From: Clostridiales bacterium
GTDB lineage: Bacteria; Bacillota; Clostridia; Lachnospirales; Lachnospiraceae
Reading direction: 5' to 3'
NCBI GenBank assembly: GCA_018365455.1
Contig: JAGZJZ010000042.1
Location: forward strand, 1 to 56,868
DNA: 56,868 nt
A program made the translations under genes and the position numbers. Shown piece after piece: positions 1 through 8,189 of this stretch. The notes beneath the pieces were generated by a model, which saw only the letters and a list, made by a program, of their open reading frames with translations, made no database searches and was not told the DNA's origin. Within the stretch, counting starts at the first letter, position 1. Each line of letters opens with the position of its first letter.

Positions 1-297
1 GCGGTCGGAGCTGGGAAAATATGTGGAAAGCATAAGCTACAGCATCCGTTTACAGACGAGGCAGAAGATGTATTTTCAGCATCATATCTGGGACCTGTAG
101 AAGACATCGGAAAACAGAACGGGAGAAGCAGGTAAGGATTGCCTGGAGATAAAAAACAGTAAAGGTGCTGTCGATGTCAATGGGGTGCAGATCGAACGAT
201 CAAAGCCTCCTGCCATTAACAGATACAGGACCTTTGCGGCAGCATGCCCAAAAGTAAAAGGTCTTGAAAAGAAAAAAGGCATAGAAAAGCAAATCTA
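1..297 (+). other. Decayed or partial coding remnants at window edge
   Basis: Frame 2 is open from the window edge to a stop at about base 98-100 and reads like the C-terminal end of a protein, ending in FQHHIWDL. The same frame continues after that stop to another stop near 297. I recognise neither part. They may be the tail of a gene that starts outside the window followed by a decayed segment. The reverse-strand frame over 82-282 looks like a shadow. A small inverted repeat (AGGGTA, ACTC loop, TACCCT) follows near 318-333, too weak to call a terminator. Confidence 0.25.
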
Positions 298-378
298 ATA
301 TAGACTTAACACAAATCAGGGTAACTCTACCCTTTACAATCCTACAGTAAATTTACGCCGCCATTAAAGAAAGAATTA

Positions 379-407
379 TTGACAACCTAAAACTTTTGTA
401 ATATAAT
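379..407 (+). promoter_or_regulatory. Sigma-A type promoter upstream of loaP
   Basis: A perfect -35 box TTGACA lies at 379-384 and a perfect -10 box TATAAT at 402-407, separated by exactly 17 bases. Transcription would start near 413-415, leaving a leader of about 290 bases before loaP. This is the only consensus promoter I see upstream of the operon, so it could drive loaP and, by readthrough, the genes beyond. Confidence 0.8.
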
Positions 408-470
408 GGTATAAAATAAGATATTTGGAAAAAAATCAATGAAATAATGCTTTTTATGGGAGGAATTGAA

Positions 471-497
471 GTGAAACTCTGCAAAAAAGATATTTAA
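471..497 (+). CDS. Possible 8-codon leader peptide in the loaP 5' UTR
   Basis: A GTG codon at 471 follows a strong ribosome binding site GGGAGG (458-463) at a workable spacing and opens the frame MKLCKKDI before a TAA stop. It lies about 55 bases after the predicted transcription start and about 210 bases before loaP. It may be a translated leader with a regulatory role, or a chance site. Nothing beyond the RBS and frame supports it. Confidence 0.3.
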   Translation: MKLCKKDI

Positions 498-704
498 AAA
501 TAAACTGGTCTTGTTTTTGAATTTTATGGCTCTATCATTGCAGAATACTAGGTAATCCATTTTTGTAAACACAAGCACTTATTAGAGGCTAATCGCTGGA
601 GGGACACGTTAGCTTATGGTAAGGAATATAAAGAAAAAACGCTGTTAGCTTATCTGTTAAGAAAAGTGAAAGGGCGAAGCTATGTGTTTTGTAAGGTGGA
701 AAGA

Positions 705-1217
705 ATGTACTGGTATGTGCTTTATGTTAAAACAGGCAGGGAACGTGAGGTTGAACAATTTTTAAATAAAAGATTAGATGTAGAATCGTTTGTTCCATTA
801 ATTGAATTGGCTTTTAAGAAAATGGGAGTAGTTAGAAAGGAATATAAGCCCTTATTTCCGGGTTACATATTTATTGAATCTGATAAGTTATACTGTGAAT
901 TTCTAATCACAATAACACCTATAATGTATGACTCACAAGATATAATTAAAGTATTGAGATATTCAGATGAAGAGTATGCAATGCGAGAATCGGAAAAACA
1001 AATTCTAATGAGTCTAAGTAATGACTCCCATTGTATTGAAAGTTCATCGGGTATTAACGTAGGAAATAAAATTCACATAATTGATGGTCCACTAAAAGGA
1101 TTTGAGAGTGTTATAAGAAAGATAAATAGACATAAAAGACAAGCATGGATTGAGATAGAATTTATGGGAGAAAAAAGGTTAATTAGCGTTTCACTAGAGG
1201 TTGTTCAAAAGTATTAG
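705..1217 (+). CDS. loaP: LoaP-type NusG paralogue, transcription antiterminator
   Basis: This 170-residue protein has the NusG N-terminal (NGN) fold, beginning MYWYVLYVKTGRE with the motif PLFPGYIFIE near residue 50, followed by a C-terminal KOW domain (VGNKIHIIDGPLKG, about 110-165). LoaP proteins are specialised NusG paralogues that bind RNA polymerase and let it read through terminators inside long polyketide and polysaccharide operons. The frame is open further upstream to a GTG at 666, but ATG 705 is chosen because AAGGTGGA (693-700) sits just before it and the NGN domain starts there. It stands first, ahead of about 53 kb of same-strand genes, and probably controls that operon. Confidence 0.88.
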   Translation: MYWYVLYVKTGREREVEQFLNKRLDVESFVPLIELAFKKMGVVRKEYKPLFPGYIFIESDKLYCEFLITITPIMYDSQDIIKVLRYSDEEYAMRESEKQILMSLSNDSHCIESSSGINVGNKIHIIDGPLKGFESVIRKINRHKRQAWIEIEFMGEKRLISVSLEVVQKY

Positions 1218-1243
1218 ACAAAATAAATATATAAAGAACGAAA

Positions 1244-1261
1244 GTAAACGTCAAATAAGAT
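1244..1261 (+). repeat. 18-base repeat, left copy; IS66-like terminus
   Basis: The sequence GTAAACGTCAAATAAGAT recurs at 56771-56788 in the same orientation with one mismatch. The right copy begins GTAAGCG, as terminal repeats of IS66-family elements do. This copy starts 27 bases after the loaP stop. It may be an eroded IS end. The following 1262-1404 holds no gene I can support. Confidence 0.5.
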
Positions 1262-1404
1262 GTTTAAATTTGAGGCTACATGCATTGGGATACACTTAAA
1301 CTACAAAAATGCCGATAGCTATTTTCGTATATTATCGGGAAAATGGCTGTTTTCAAATCAACTGTCTTATTTTGTGCCTACGAACAAAATAGTTTACTTG
1401 ATAA

Positions 1405-1478
1405 AAAATAAAGATACAATAAGTTGGGATATCATTCTTACATAAGTATGATATCCCAACTTATTGTATCTTTATTTT
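1405..1478 (+). terminator. Perfect 31-bp inverted repeat after loaP
   Basis: The left arm (1405-1435) and right arm (1448-1478) are exact reverse complements over 31 bases. The 12-base loop can pair a further four bases (CTTA/TAAG). The stem has A-runs on the left and T-runs on the right, so the RNA forms a very stable hairpin ending in UUUU and could terminate in either direction. It sits between loaP and the first biosynthetic gene, where a LoaP-dependent terminator or recognition hairpin would be expected. It could also be a decayed miniature element. Confidence 0.7.
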
Positions 1479-1490
1479 CAGAATGTGCCG

Positions 1491-1850
1491 GTGTGCGCGC
1501 GTTGTAACAGGTAATAATTCTGAATCCGCCCGGTAGAGGAAGGATTTAGCCGAAGTCCAGTAACTACATGGGATCACGTGTGGTAAATGTGGCAAATAGT
1601 TGGAGAGAAAGAACGTGTGAGTATATGGGAGGGATGTATGATATGACTTGAAAGAGGTAACTATGATCACAAGGTAATACTGAACATACAGAAGTCAGTT
1701 GGGGGCATATTAGTCGAGAGGTGAAGGGGCGAATCAAAAGGAGCTCTAAATATAACCGAAGAAGGAGAGATGGCCGATGAAAGCAGAAATCATTGAGAAA
1801 AATGGCAGTTCGCAAAAAGATGATGAGGAAAATGGAAGTATGCGAAAGTT
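1491..1850 (+). mobile_element. Group II intron, 5' fragment only
   Basis: The stretch begins GTGTGCGCGCG, fitting the GUGYG 5' consensus of group II introns. It continues with phrases I associate with clostridial group II introns: GATCACGTGTGG near 1573, GAACGTGTGAGTATATGG near 1611, and a purine-rich run before a maturase start at 1777. The fragment breaks off at about 1850, so most of the reverse transcriptase and domains V and VI are missing and it cannot splice. It lies just after the 31-bp hairpin, a position some group II introns favour. The identification is from memory of intron sequences, not alignment. Confidence 0.65.
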
Positions 1851-1854
1851 ATGA
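1777..1854 (+). pseudogene. Truncated start of the intron reverse transcriptase ORF
   Basis: ATG 1777 follows the RBS GAAGGAGAG (1761-1769) and encodes 25 residues beginning MKAEIIEKNGSSQKDDEENG before TGA at 1852-1854. It fits the N-terminus of a group II intron maturase whose remainder is lost at the junction near 1850. Because its translation signals are intact and it ends 26 bases before the DAHP synthase start, it could now act as a short translated leader for that gene; this is inference. Confidence 0.45.
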
Positions 1855-1880
1855 GTGTTGGAAATACAAAAAGGAGTAGT

Positions 1881-2633
1881 ATGAATAAGCATTGGAATAA
1901 AAGACCGGTTTTAGTCGCTGGTCCATGTGCTGTAGAAAACGAGGAAATGCTAGATGAAACAGTTAAGTTTTTAGCGGCAAAAGGAGTACAGTTTATCCGG
2001 GCGGGATCATTTAAGCCCCGCACGTCGCCTTATGATTTTCAGGGAATGGGGATGGAAGGACTCACTATTCTGGATAGGATCCGAAAAAAGTACAATGTAA
2101 AAATTGTTTCTGAAATTGTTGATACTTGTCATATTGATAGTATGAAAGAATATGTTGATATTTTTCAGATAGGTTCACGGAATATGCAGAATTTCGAGCT
2201 GTTAAAGAAAATAGGCAAAACGTCTGTACCAGTATTATTAAAAAGGGGCATGTGTTCAACGATTAACGAGTTTATTAGTGCAGCGGAATACATACTTTGC
2301 GGTGGCAATAAGAATGTTATTTTATGCGAAAGAGGCATTAGAACGTTTGAAACAGCGGTACGGAATACATTAGATCTGTCCTGCGTTGCAATTATTAAGA
2401 AGGAAACAAACCTTCCCATCATTGCCGATATAAGTCATTCTCTTGGCAGAAAAGATATTGCAGCTCAGATGGCAAAGGCAGCATTAGCCTGTGGCTCAGA
2501 TGGCATTATGGTAGAAGTGCACCCGAACCCGGAAATAGCATTATCGGATGCAAGGCAGCAAATGAATTTTCAAGAATTCGACCAGTTCTGTGAGGAATTG
2601 AATGAATACGATAGATCTGCTAGTAAAAGATGA
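1881..2633 (+). CDS. DAHP synthase, type I-beta (KDO8P-synthase-like)
   Basis: The 250-residue protein belongs to the family that condenses phosphoenolpyruvate with erythrose 4-phosphate in the first shikimate step. Visible motifs are AGPCAVE (13-19), RAGSFKPRTSP (40-50), LLKRGM (119-124) and DISHSLGR (183-190). The expected metal ligands are Cys15, His186, Glu212 and Asp223. There is no N-terminal ferredoxin-like regulatory domain, so it should not be feedback inhibited by that route. ATG 1881 is preferred over ATG 1851 because AAGGAG (1871-1876) precedes it. With the AHBA genes at 33.7-39.3 kb it may use the amino analogue of erythrose 4-phosphate, though known aminoDAHP synthases (RifH) are type II enzymes. 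Confidence 0.9.
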   Translation: MNKHWNKRPVLVAGPCAVENEEMLDETVKFLAAKGVQFIRAGSFKPRTSPYDFQGMGMEGLTILDRIRKKYNVKIVSEIVDTCHIDSMKEYVDIFQIGSRNMQNFELLKKIGKTSVPVLLKRGMCSTINEFISAAEYILCGGNKNVILCERGIRTFETAVRNTLDLSCVAIIKKETNLPIIADISHSLGRKDIAAQMAKAALACGSDGIMVEVHPNPEIALSDARQQMNFQEFDQFCEELNEYDRSASKR

Positions 2634-2643
2634 GGTGGTAATA

Positions 2644-3858
2644 TTGAGTGAGAAAGGTAGAAGAGTAGTAGTTACAGGACTAGGTATGGTTAGCTGTCTG
2701 GGCACGGATACCGATATATTTTTCGATAAATTATGTAGAGGAGTTGATGCCACTTCACCCATTACCTCCTTCCAGACCAATGGACTGAAAAAGAAATTTG
2801 CTGTCCAGATAAAAGATGATATCCCGATAATAGATAAATGGAAACATTATTACCGGACAATGCAGTTTTGCCTGGTAGCCGCCCATAAAGCACTTCAGGA
2901 TGCGCATATACCGGTAGATACAAACAAAAATGAAATGGCGGTTAGCATAGGAACTATGTTCGGACAAATACCGGATATTCAAAATGAATTGTGTAAAAGT
3001 GGGACTAGAGATTATCAAAAGTTGTACGATAATCACATAAGAGAATTCGAATATAGTTCAATTGCTGACTCGCTGGCTTACGAATTCAAAATTACCGGTT
3101 TGCGTAATACAGTTGCAATAGATTGTGCATCAAGTACTGCAGCAATAGGCAGGGCGTATCGCTGGATAAAAAGCGGAAGGACAGAAATCGCATTATGTGG
3201 GGGTATAGATACCTTTAGCGTTTTAAGCCATCATATTATGTCTTCTATGCGATTGATTAGCGCTGATAAAGCCCGGCCATTTGATGCGTGTAGAAAAGGA
3301 TTTTTATTTGGTGAAGGTTCAGGTATGCTCATACTTGAAACTGAAGAAAATGCCTTGAAGCGGGGCGCTAAAATACACTGTGAGGTATTAGGGTATGGAT
3401 GTTCCTGTGATGCGGGTGATTTAAACCATCCGGATGAGAATGGCAAAGGATTGAGTAAAGCGATGGAAGAAGCAATATCTGAATCTTGCCTTCAAAAGAA
3501 GGACATTGGATATATAAATGCGTATGGGGTTGGAGCAAAGACTACCGATATGTCAGAGATTAAATCAATCAGAAACACTTTTTCTAAGGAATTATCTACA
3601 CTTTACGTAAGTTCTACCAAAGGTTCGATTGGACATACTTCAGGGGCATCTGGGGCAATTGATGCAATCACTTCAATCTTAGTTATGAAAAATGGGAAAA
3701 TCCCTCCCACAGTTAACTATGAGGAGAACAATGATATTGCAGATGTTCAGGTTGTTTGCCAAAAGCCAGTTAAATTTGATCATTTTGCTGCAATATCAAA
3801 TTCTATAACCTTTGGCGGAATTAATACAAGTATTTTATTAGGGAAGTATGAAAAATGA
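2644..3858 (+). CDS. Beta-ketoacyl-ACP synthase, KS-alpha
   Basis: A 404-residue FabF-like condensing enzyme. Gapless alignment with FabF puts Cys161 (IDCASST) at the nucleophile. The second catalytic histidine is present (SIGHTSG, His331). The first is replaced by tyrosine: INAYG at 292-296 stands where FabF has NAHGT. The C-terminal glycine motif FGGINTS is present. TTG 2644 is chosen because GAGGTGG (2632-2638), overlapping the previous stop, is correctly spaced; an in-frame ATG at 2602 would overlap the DAHP synthase. The stop overlaps the KS-beta start. It probably extends the polyketide chain on the neighbouring ACPs, but the His-to-Tyr change makes its exact chemistry uncertain. Confidence 0.9.
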   Translation: MSEKGRRVVVTGLGMVSCLGTDTDIFFDKLCRGVDATSPITSFQTNGLKKKFAVQIKDDIPIIDKWKHYYRTMQFCLVAAHKALQDAHIPVDTNKNEMAVSIGTMFGQIPDIQNELCKSGTRDYQKLYDNHIREFEYSSIADSLAYEFKITGLRNTVAIDCASSTAAIGRAYRWIKSGRTEIALCGGIDTFSVLSHHIMSSMRLISADKARPFDACRKGFLFGEGSGMLILETEENALKRGAKIHCEVLGYGCSCDAGDLNHPDENGKGLSKAMEEAISESCLQKKDIGYINAYGVGAKTTDMSEIKSIRNTFSKELSTLYVSSTKGSIGHTSGASGAIDAITSILVMKNGKIPPTVNYEENNDIADVQVVCQKPVKFDHFAAISNSITFGGINTSILLGKYEK

Positions 3859-4910
3859 GTGAAAGAGTAGCAATAACCGGTTTCGGAATAGTAGTTGAGA
3901 GCAATAATGAAAGCGATTTGTTTCATTCTCTCATAAAAAAGAAGAAAGGGAATTTTATTAACATTCCCGATATAGAAGACCAGCTCAAAAAGATGAAAGT
4001 CAAATACATGGGAATCAATCGATATGCCCAAATGGGAGTTTTCGCAGCGCACTTGGCTTGGAATGACGCAAATCAGCCCTTTGATGCGATCGAACACGGA
4101 AAATGGGGTGTTGTGGTCGGTACTGCATTTGGTGAAAGTACAGGTCTTCATACAAATATATGCAGCACATTTATGGAGCAAGGGCCGGCATGGATGTTGC
4201 CCAGCACAGTAATGAATAAAAGTCATAAAACTATTGCAGATATTGTGTCCATCGAACTGAATCTGAATGGATCGAGTCTGACATCATTATCAGATAGAAC
4301 AGCTTCGGGTTTGGCCATACTAAATGCTTTCGATGATATTAGAAGTGGATTCCAAAAAGGAGCAGTTATTGTGGGTGCAGAATATATTGACCAGCATTTG
4401 ATGAATTCTGTTGAAGCATTAAGAATAAATAACGGTGACCGATTGGCAAGCGGGGCATTTTCTTTCATATTGCAAGAGGCTAACAGTATTGATTCGTCAA
4501 ATGTAATCGCATACATAAAATCGGTTGAACAAATGAGTGGATGCAGCGGGCCGCTCTCTTTGGCTTTTGATAATTTGTTCGGTAATATTACGAAGACTAT
4601 AAATAAATCTATTAAAAATGCTGAAATTAGTTCAGACGATATAGATTACATAATTGTTTCAAAAATAAATAATCCACAAGTTGACGAATGTTTTGAAAAA
4701 GCCTGTAGGGATATATTTAATAAATCTGTTCCTATCATTTGCACAACAAATGCTGGCGGAGACTTTTTGGGTGCTAACTCAGTTCTGGGGACAATTATGG
4801 GGACGCTGCAATCGCAGGAGCAGATTTCTAAAGGAGAAGAGTGCAGGTATGGTATCGTTATATCTTATGGCTATTCCGATCAGGTTTGGTCTTTGATATT
4901 AGAGCATTAA
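3855..4910 (+). CDS. Chain-length-factor-like KS-beta
   Basis: The 351-residue protein starts MSERVAITGFG and keeps the thiolase-like fold markers of condensing enzymes, such as GVVVGTAFGE (85-94) and VIVGAEY (171-177). It has no cysteine anywhere near the active site (139-165); gapless alignment places arginine there. The GH motif is changed to GGD (TTNAGGDFLG). It is therefore a non-catalytic partner, as in type II PKS chain-length factors that dimerise with KS-alpha and shape the product pocket. It overlaps KS-alpha by four bases, which favours coupled translation. It is shorter than usual chain-length factors (about 400 residues). Confidence 0.85.
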   Translation: MSERVAITGFGIVVESNNESDLFHSLIKKKKGNFINIPDIEDQLKKMKVKYMGINRYAQMGVFAAHLAWNDANQPFDAIEHGKWGVVVGTAFGESTGLHTNICSTFMEQGPAWMLPSTVMNKSHKTIADIVSIELNLNGSSLTSLSDRTASGLAILNAFDDIRSGFQKGAVIVGAEYIDQHLMNSVEALRINNGDRLASGAFSFILQEANSIDSSNVIAYIKSVEQMSGCSGPLSLAFDNLFGNITKTINKSIKNAEISSDDIDYIIVSKINNPQVDECFEKACRDIFNKSVPIICTTNAGGDFLGANSVLGTIMGTLQSQEQISKGEECRYGIVISYGYSDQVWSLILEH

Positions 4911-4958
4911 CTAAACATTTGCAAACTATTAGTTTTATAAGTGGAAGGAGTGATAGGA

Positions 4959-5240
4959 ATGTGTGAAAGAAAAGAAATATATTCTATAATCAGAAACATT
5001 TTAAGAACCGTATTTGGTAAGGACTATACAGATTGTGATTTTGATGCCATTGGAGAGAATGATAGGATTGATGACTTGTTTGAAATGAACTCAATTATTG
5101 GAATCCAAATTATTGTATGCTTTGAAAATGCAATGGAATTTGAGTTTGATGACGAGGATCTAACCCAGGAAACCGTTACTTCATTAAAAAATTTGGCCGA
5201 TTGCTATTACCGGAAACAAGGCAATAAGGAACTAATGTAA
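4959..5240 (+). CDS. Acyl carrier protein 1
   Basis: A 93-residue acidic protein with the ACP four-helix pattern and the phosphopantetheine site FEMNS at Ser45. The usual Asp before the serine is Asn. ATG 4959 follows a strong GGAAGGAG (4943-4950); the upstream GTG 4941 overlaps that RBS and is unlikely. It sits directly after the KS pair, so it is probably the chain-carrying ACP or one of two carriers with different jobs, one perhaps for an aryl starter. Confidence 0.85.
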   Translation: MCERKEIYSIIRNILRTVFGKDYTDCDFDAIGENDRIDDLFEMNSIIGIQIIVCFENAMEFEFDDEDLTQETVTSLKNLADCYYRKQGNKELM

Positions 5241-5279
5241 GTTTTTCATAGCCTTTATTTTCACTATGGAGGGTTTAGA

Positions 5280-6023
5280 ATGCAAACACTGAAAAATCAT
5301 ATTGCTCTAGTTACGGGTGCATCAGGAGGAATAGGAAGTACAACTGCAAAATCATTGGCTTCCATGGGAGCAGACATTTATGTGCATTATCACAAAAATA
5401 AAGACCAGGCACTGAAAACAGTTCGGGAGATCGAAGCATTGGGGCAAAAAGCTTATCTAATACCTGCTGATCTATCTAGTCATCGCCAAGCAAAAGGAAT
5501 GTTTGAGATTATCAGAGAAAAAACGGGTGCTCTTGACATCTTAGTGAATAATGCCGGTATGAGTAAAACAAGTTATATTAAGTTTTTGTCTGAAGAATTA
5601 TGGGATGCGTTGATTGACACTAACCTGAAAAGTTCTTATTTATGCTCTAAGTATGCTATTGGGTTGTTATGCAAATCAAAGAATGCCAGTATCGTCAATG
5701 TAGCGTCCTTTGCAGCCATGAAGGCATTAGTCGGGGAAGTAGGTTATAGTGCGTCCAAAGCGGGAATGATTTCGTTGACGAAAACAATGGCAAAAGAAGT
5801 TGGCTGTTTGAATATACGCGTAAATGCTGTTGCTCCAGGCCCGGTTAGAACCAATATGTCTCCATTAAATGATGAAAAGGAAAAAGAACTTAAAAACCTG
5901 ACACCATTAAAGCGGGTAGGCGAACCAGAGGATATTGCTAATGCGATAGCATTTTTTTGCCAGCCAGCATCAAAATTTCTGACAGGTCAGGCTTTAGTTA
6001 TTGATGGAGGATTATCGTTATAA
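5280..6023 (+). CDS. 3-oxoacyl-ACP reductase, SDR family (FabG-like)
   Basis: The 247-residue protein is a classical short-chain dehydrogenase. It has the nucleotide motif TGASGGIG (12-19), NNAG (90-93) and the catalytic set Asn115, Ser143, Tyr156 and Lys160 (YSASK). The closing segment GQALVIDGG is typical of FabG. It would reduce the beta-keto group of an ACP-bound chain with NADPH. It lies between the two ACP genes and has its own GGAGG site. No dehydratase or enoyl reductase lies nearby, so reduction may stop at the hydroxyl stage. Confidence 0.9.
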   Translation: MQTLKNHIALVTGASGGIGSTTAKSLASMGADIYVHYHKNKDQALKTVREIEALGQKAYLIPADLSSHRQAKGMFEIIREKTGALDILVNNAGMSKTSYIKFLSEELWDALIDTNLKSSYLCSKYAIGLLCKSKNASIVNVASFAAMKALVGEVGYSASKAGMISLTKTMAKEVGCLNIRVNAVAPGPVRTNMSPLNDEKEKELKNLTPLKRVGEPEDIANAIAFFCQPASKFLTGQALVIDGGLSL

Positions 6024-6079
6024 GCTATATAAGTTCATCCGGTGTATATTAGTAATTATCCTAAAAGGAGGGATTCAAA

Positions 6080-6331
6080 ATGAATAAGCTAGATATCGTT
6101 AACAGTATAAAAGATATCATTATTAAGTCGATGGGTTTAGAAATTCAACCGTCACAAATTGTGGGAGAGGACTTGATTGAGGAACTTGGAATTAATTCAG
6201 TAGATGCCTTGGAAATTTTCGTTAGGATTGAAAACACATTTGAGATACAGATTGATGATGACGACCTGAATACAAATCTATTAGGCTCGATTAAATATTT
6301 GGCAGAGTATATTTCAGGAAAGAAAAATTAG
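6080..6331 (+). CDS. Acyl carrier protein 2
   Basis: An 83-residue ACP with the phosphopantetheine serine in LGINSVDALEI (Ser40) and a regular acidic helix III. The RBS AAAGGAGGG lies just upstream. It differs clearly from ACP 1, so the two carriers probably serve separate steps such as starter loading, chain extension, or presenting an aryl thioester to the later sugar- or acyl-transferases. Confidence 0.88.
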   Translation: MNKLDIVNSIKDIIIKSMGLEIQPSQIVGEDLIEELGINSVDALEIFVRIENTFEIQIDDDDLNTNLLGSIKYLAEYISGKKN

Positions 6332-6340
6332 GAGCTAAAT

Positions 6341-7162
6341 ATGAATGAATCATCAGCTACAGACTGTCTCGTTTCAAAAGTAAATATCGAAGGTATACCT
6401 ATTATATTAATTAAGAATTTGATAACAGAAGTAAAACCAATAGTTTTCATTTTTCATAAATTGCTCATGCGTAAGGAAGATCAATTACCTTTAGCATATA
6501 ACCTCGCAAGTAGAGGCTTTTTTTGCGTTCTAATGGATATGCATGGCCACGGAGAGCGGGAAATAAGCTTTGATAAAACGATGAAGTATGAGTTTAATGA
6601 ATTGTTTGCGGATATTTACAAGACGGCGGCAGACATTCATCCAGTTATAGCGTTTTTAAAAGCCAATTATGCCGGTAAGCTAGACTTCGATAACATGAAT
6701 TGTGTAGGCGCATCCATAGGGGGAAGTATAGCAGCTGTGACCGGTTATTTAAGAGATGATATAAAAAATATTGTTTTTATGGTAGCGATACCATGCAATT
6801 GGGAAAATTCCATGAATGCAGATTCGTTTCGGACATTTAAGTTTTTTTCCAAATCAAAACAAATTATTGATTATGAGAGAATGAAATCTGATATGCAGAA
6901 ATATGAGCCGTTAAAATATTACCATCAGGGAAATTTTTCTCATAAAAGCATGTTTTTTTTGAATGGACAGCTCGACACAGCGATGCCTGTTGAAACGGCA
7001 TATCAAAGTTATCAAAAACTAAAAAATATCTTAGGACCGCATCATAATATTCGTTTTAAAAAATACCCCAGAGTTGGGCATGAGGTTTCAAATGGTATGT
7101 TAATTGATTTGTTTGATTGGTTAAAGGAAAAAAATGAGAGATGGATTGAAGGTGGACAATGA
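6341..7162 (+). CDS. Alpha/beta hydrolase, peptidase S9 / dienelactone hydrolase type
   Basis: The 273-residue protein has the nucleophile elbow GASIGG with Ser125, a likely acid Asp212 (NGQLDTAMP) and His247 (VGHEVSNG), giving a complete Ser-Asp-His triad. The segment MDMHGHGERE (65-74) is typical of the S9/dienelactone hydrolase branch. No signal peptide is visible. It could release or cyclise the chain from the ACP, or remove an ester group. It overlaps the carbamoyltransferase N-half by four bases. Confidence 0.75.
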   Translation: MNESSATDCLVSKVNIEGIPIILIKNLITEVKPIVFIFHKLLMRKEDQLPLAYNLASRGFFCVLMDMHGHGEREISFDKTMKYEFNELFADIYKTAADIHPVIAFLKANYAGKLDFDNMNCVGASIGGSIAAVTGYLRDDIKNIVFMVAIPCNWENSMNADSFRTFKFFSKSKQIIDYERMKSDMQKYEPLKYYHQGNFSHKSMFFLNGQLDTAMPVETAYQSYQKLKNILGPHHNIRFKKYPRVGHEVSNGMLIDLFDWLKEKNERWIEGGQ

Positions 7163-8139
7163 TTGTTTTAGGATTGGGAGGCTCAAATCATGATTTTTCC
7201 TCTTGCATTGTCAAAGACGGAATCATTTTGAGCATGATTGAAGATGAACGGATTACAAGGAAAAAATATGGAATCGGATTGGGAATAGAACTTGGAAAAG
7301 GATATTCTCGAAAGTATTGTTTGAATGAAGCTAACGTTACTTTAGAAGAGGTTGATTTAATCGTAGCGAATGACATTATTTCCAAGCTGATGTATGCAAG
7401 GATGAAGAAAGAAGTTGTTTTGATTAATCATCATTTGTCCCATATCGCCAGTGCTTTTTACCCCTCCGAATTTCGAGAGGCGGCCGTATTGGTCGTAGAT
7501 TCTGTCGGGAGTAAGATAGAGGGCAAAAGAGGTGATCAATATGAATCTATATCATTTGCAAACGGCAAAGGAAATAAGATAGATATTTTGGATAAGCAAT
7601 ATGGGTATAATCTGCCAGGTACTGATTACGTAGAAAACTCTTTAGGTATTTTTTACTCTATTATTACGCAAATTATTGGATTTAATGAGCATGAAGAAGG
7701 CAAAACTATGGGACTGGCTCCTTATGGTACAGATACATACTATCAAATGTTAAAAAAACATATTAGATTCATTGGAGATGGCAAGATCGAGATGACGTCG
7801 GATGATATTAATGAATTGCTGGGATATAGAGATTTTATCAATTCACACTTAGATGAATACAAAAAAAACAGTGTCAGAGCTGATTTTGCTTATGCTTGTC
7901 AGTGTATTCTTGAGGAAGCCATGTTATACCTGGTACGCCACCTGTATAAACTAACTAAATGTGATAACCTATGCATTACTGGCGGGGTCGGACTCAATAG
8001 CGTTGCAAACTATAAAATATATAAGCAAGGGCCTTTCAAAAACATATTTATCCAGCCCGCAGCAGGGGATAACGGTACCGGAATTGGCAGCGCGCTATAT
8101 GGTTATTATGGCATATTGAATAACAAAAGAATTATTTGA
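7159..8139 (+). CDS. Carbamoyltransferase, N-terminal (Kae1-like) half
   Basis: This 326-residue protein matches only the N-terminal domain of NodU/CmcH/TobZ O-carbamoyltransferases. It begins GLGGSNHDFSSC and carries the metal-binding motif HHLSH (91-95), VVDSVG with Asp114, EEGKTMGLAPYG, and QPAAGDNGTG near the end. Full-length enzymes exceed 500 residues and add a C-terminal domain, which here is a separate gene at 14443-15117. In the family this domain makes the carbamoyl-adenylate and transfers the carbamoyl group to a hydroxyl. I infer that the two halves assemble into one enzyme. Confidence 0.85.
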   Translation: MIVLGLGGSNHDFSSCIVKDGIILSMIEDERITRKKYGIGLGIELGKGYSRKYCLNEANVTLEEVDLIVANDIISKLMYARMKKEVVLINHHLSHIASAFYPSEFREAAVLVVDSVGSKIEGKRGDQYESISFANGKGNKIDILDKQYGYNLPGTDYVENSLGIFYSIITQIIGFNEHEEGKTMGLAPYGTDTYYQMLKKHIRFIGDGKIEMTSDDINELLGYRDFINSHLDEYKKNSVRADFAYACQCILEEAMLYLVRHLYKLTKCDNLCITGGVGLNSVANYKIYKQGPFKNIFIQPAAGDNGTGIGSALYGYYGILNNKRII

Positions 8140-8189
8140 CAATTAACCATTTATGTATAACACTTTAGAAAAAATCGAGGAATTTATCA

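Noticed and set aside
1260..1445. 61-codon open frame between loaP and the hairpin
   Set aside because: No RBS, no recognisable motif, and its end runs into the inverted repeat; probably non-coding.
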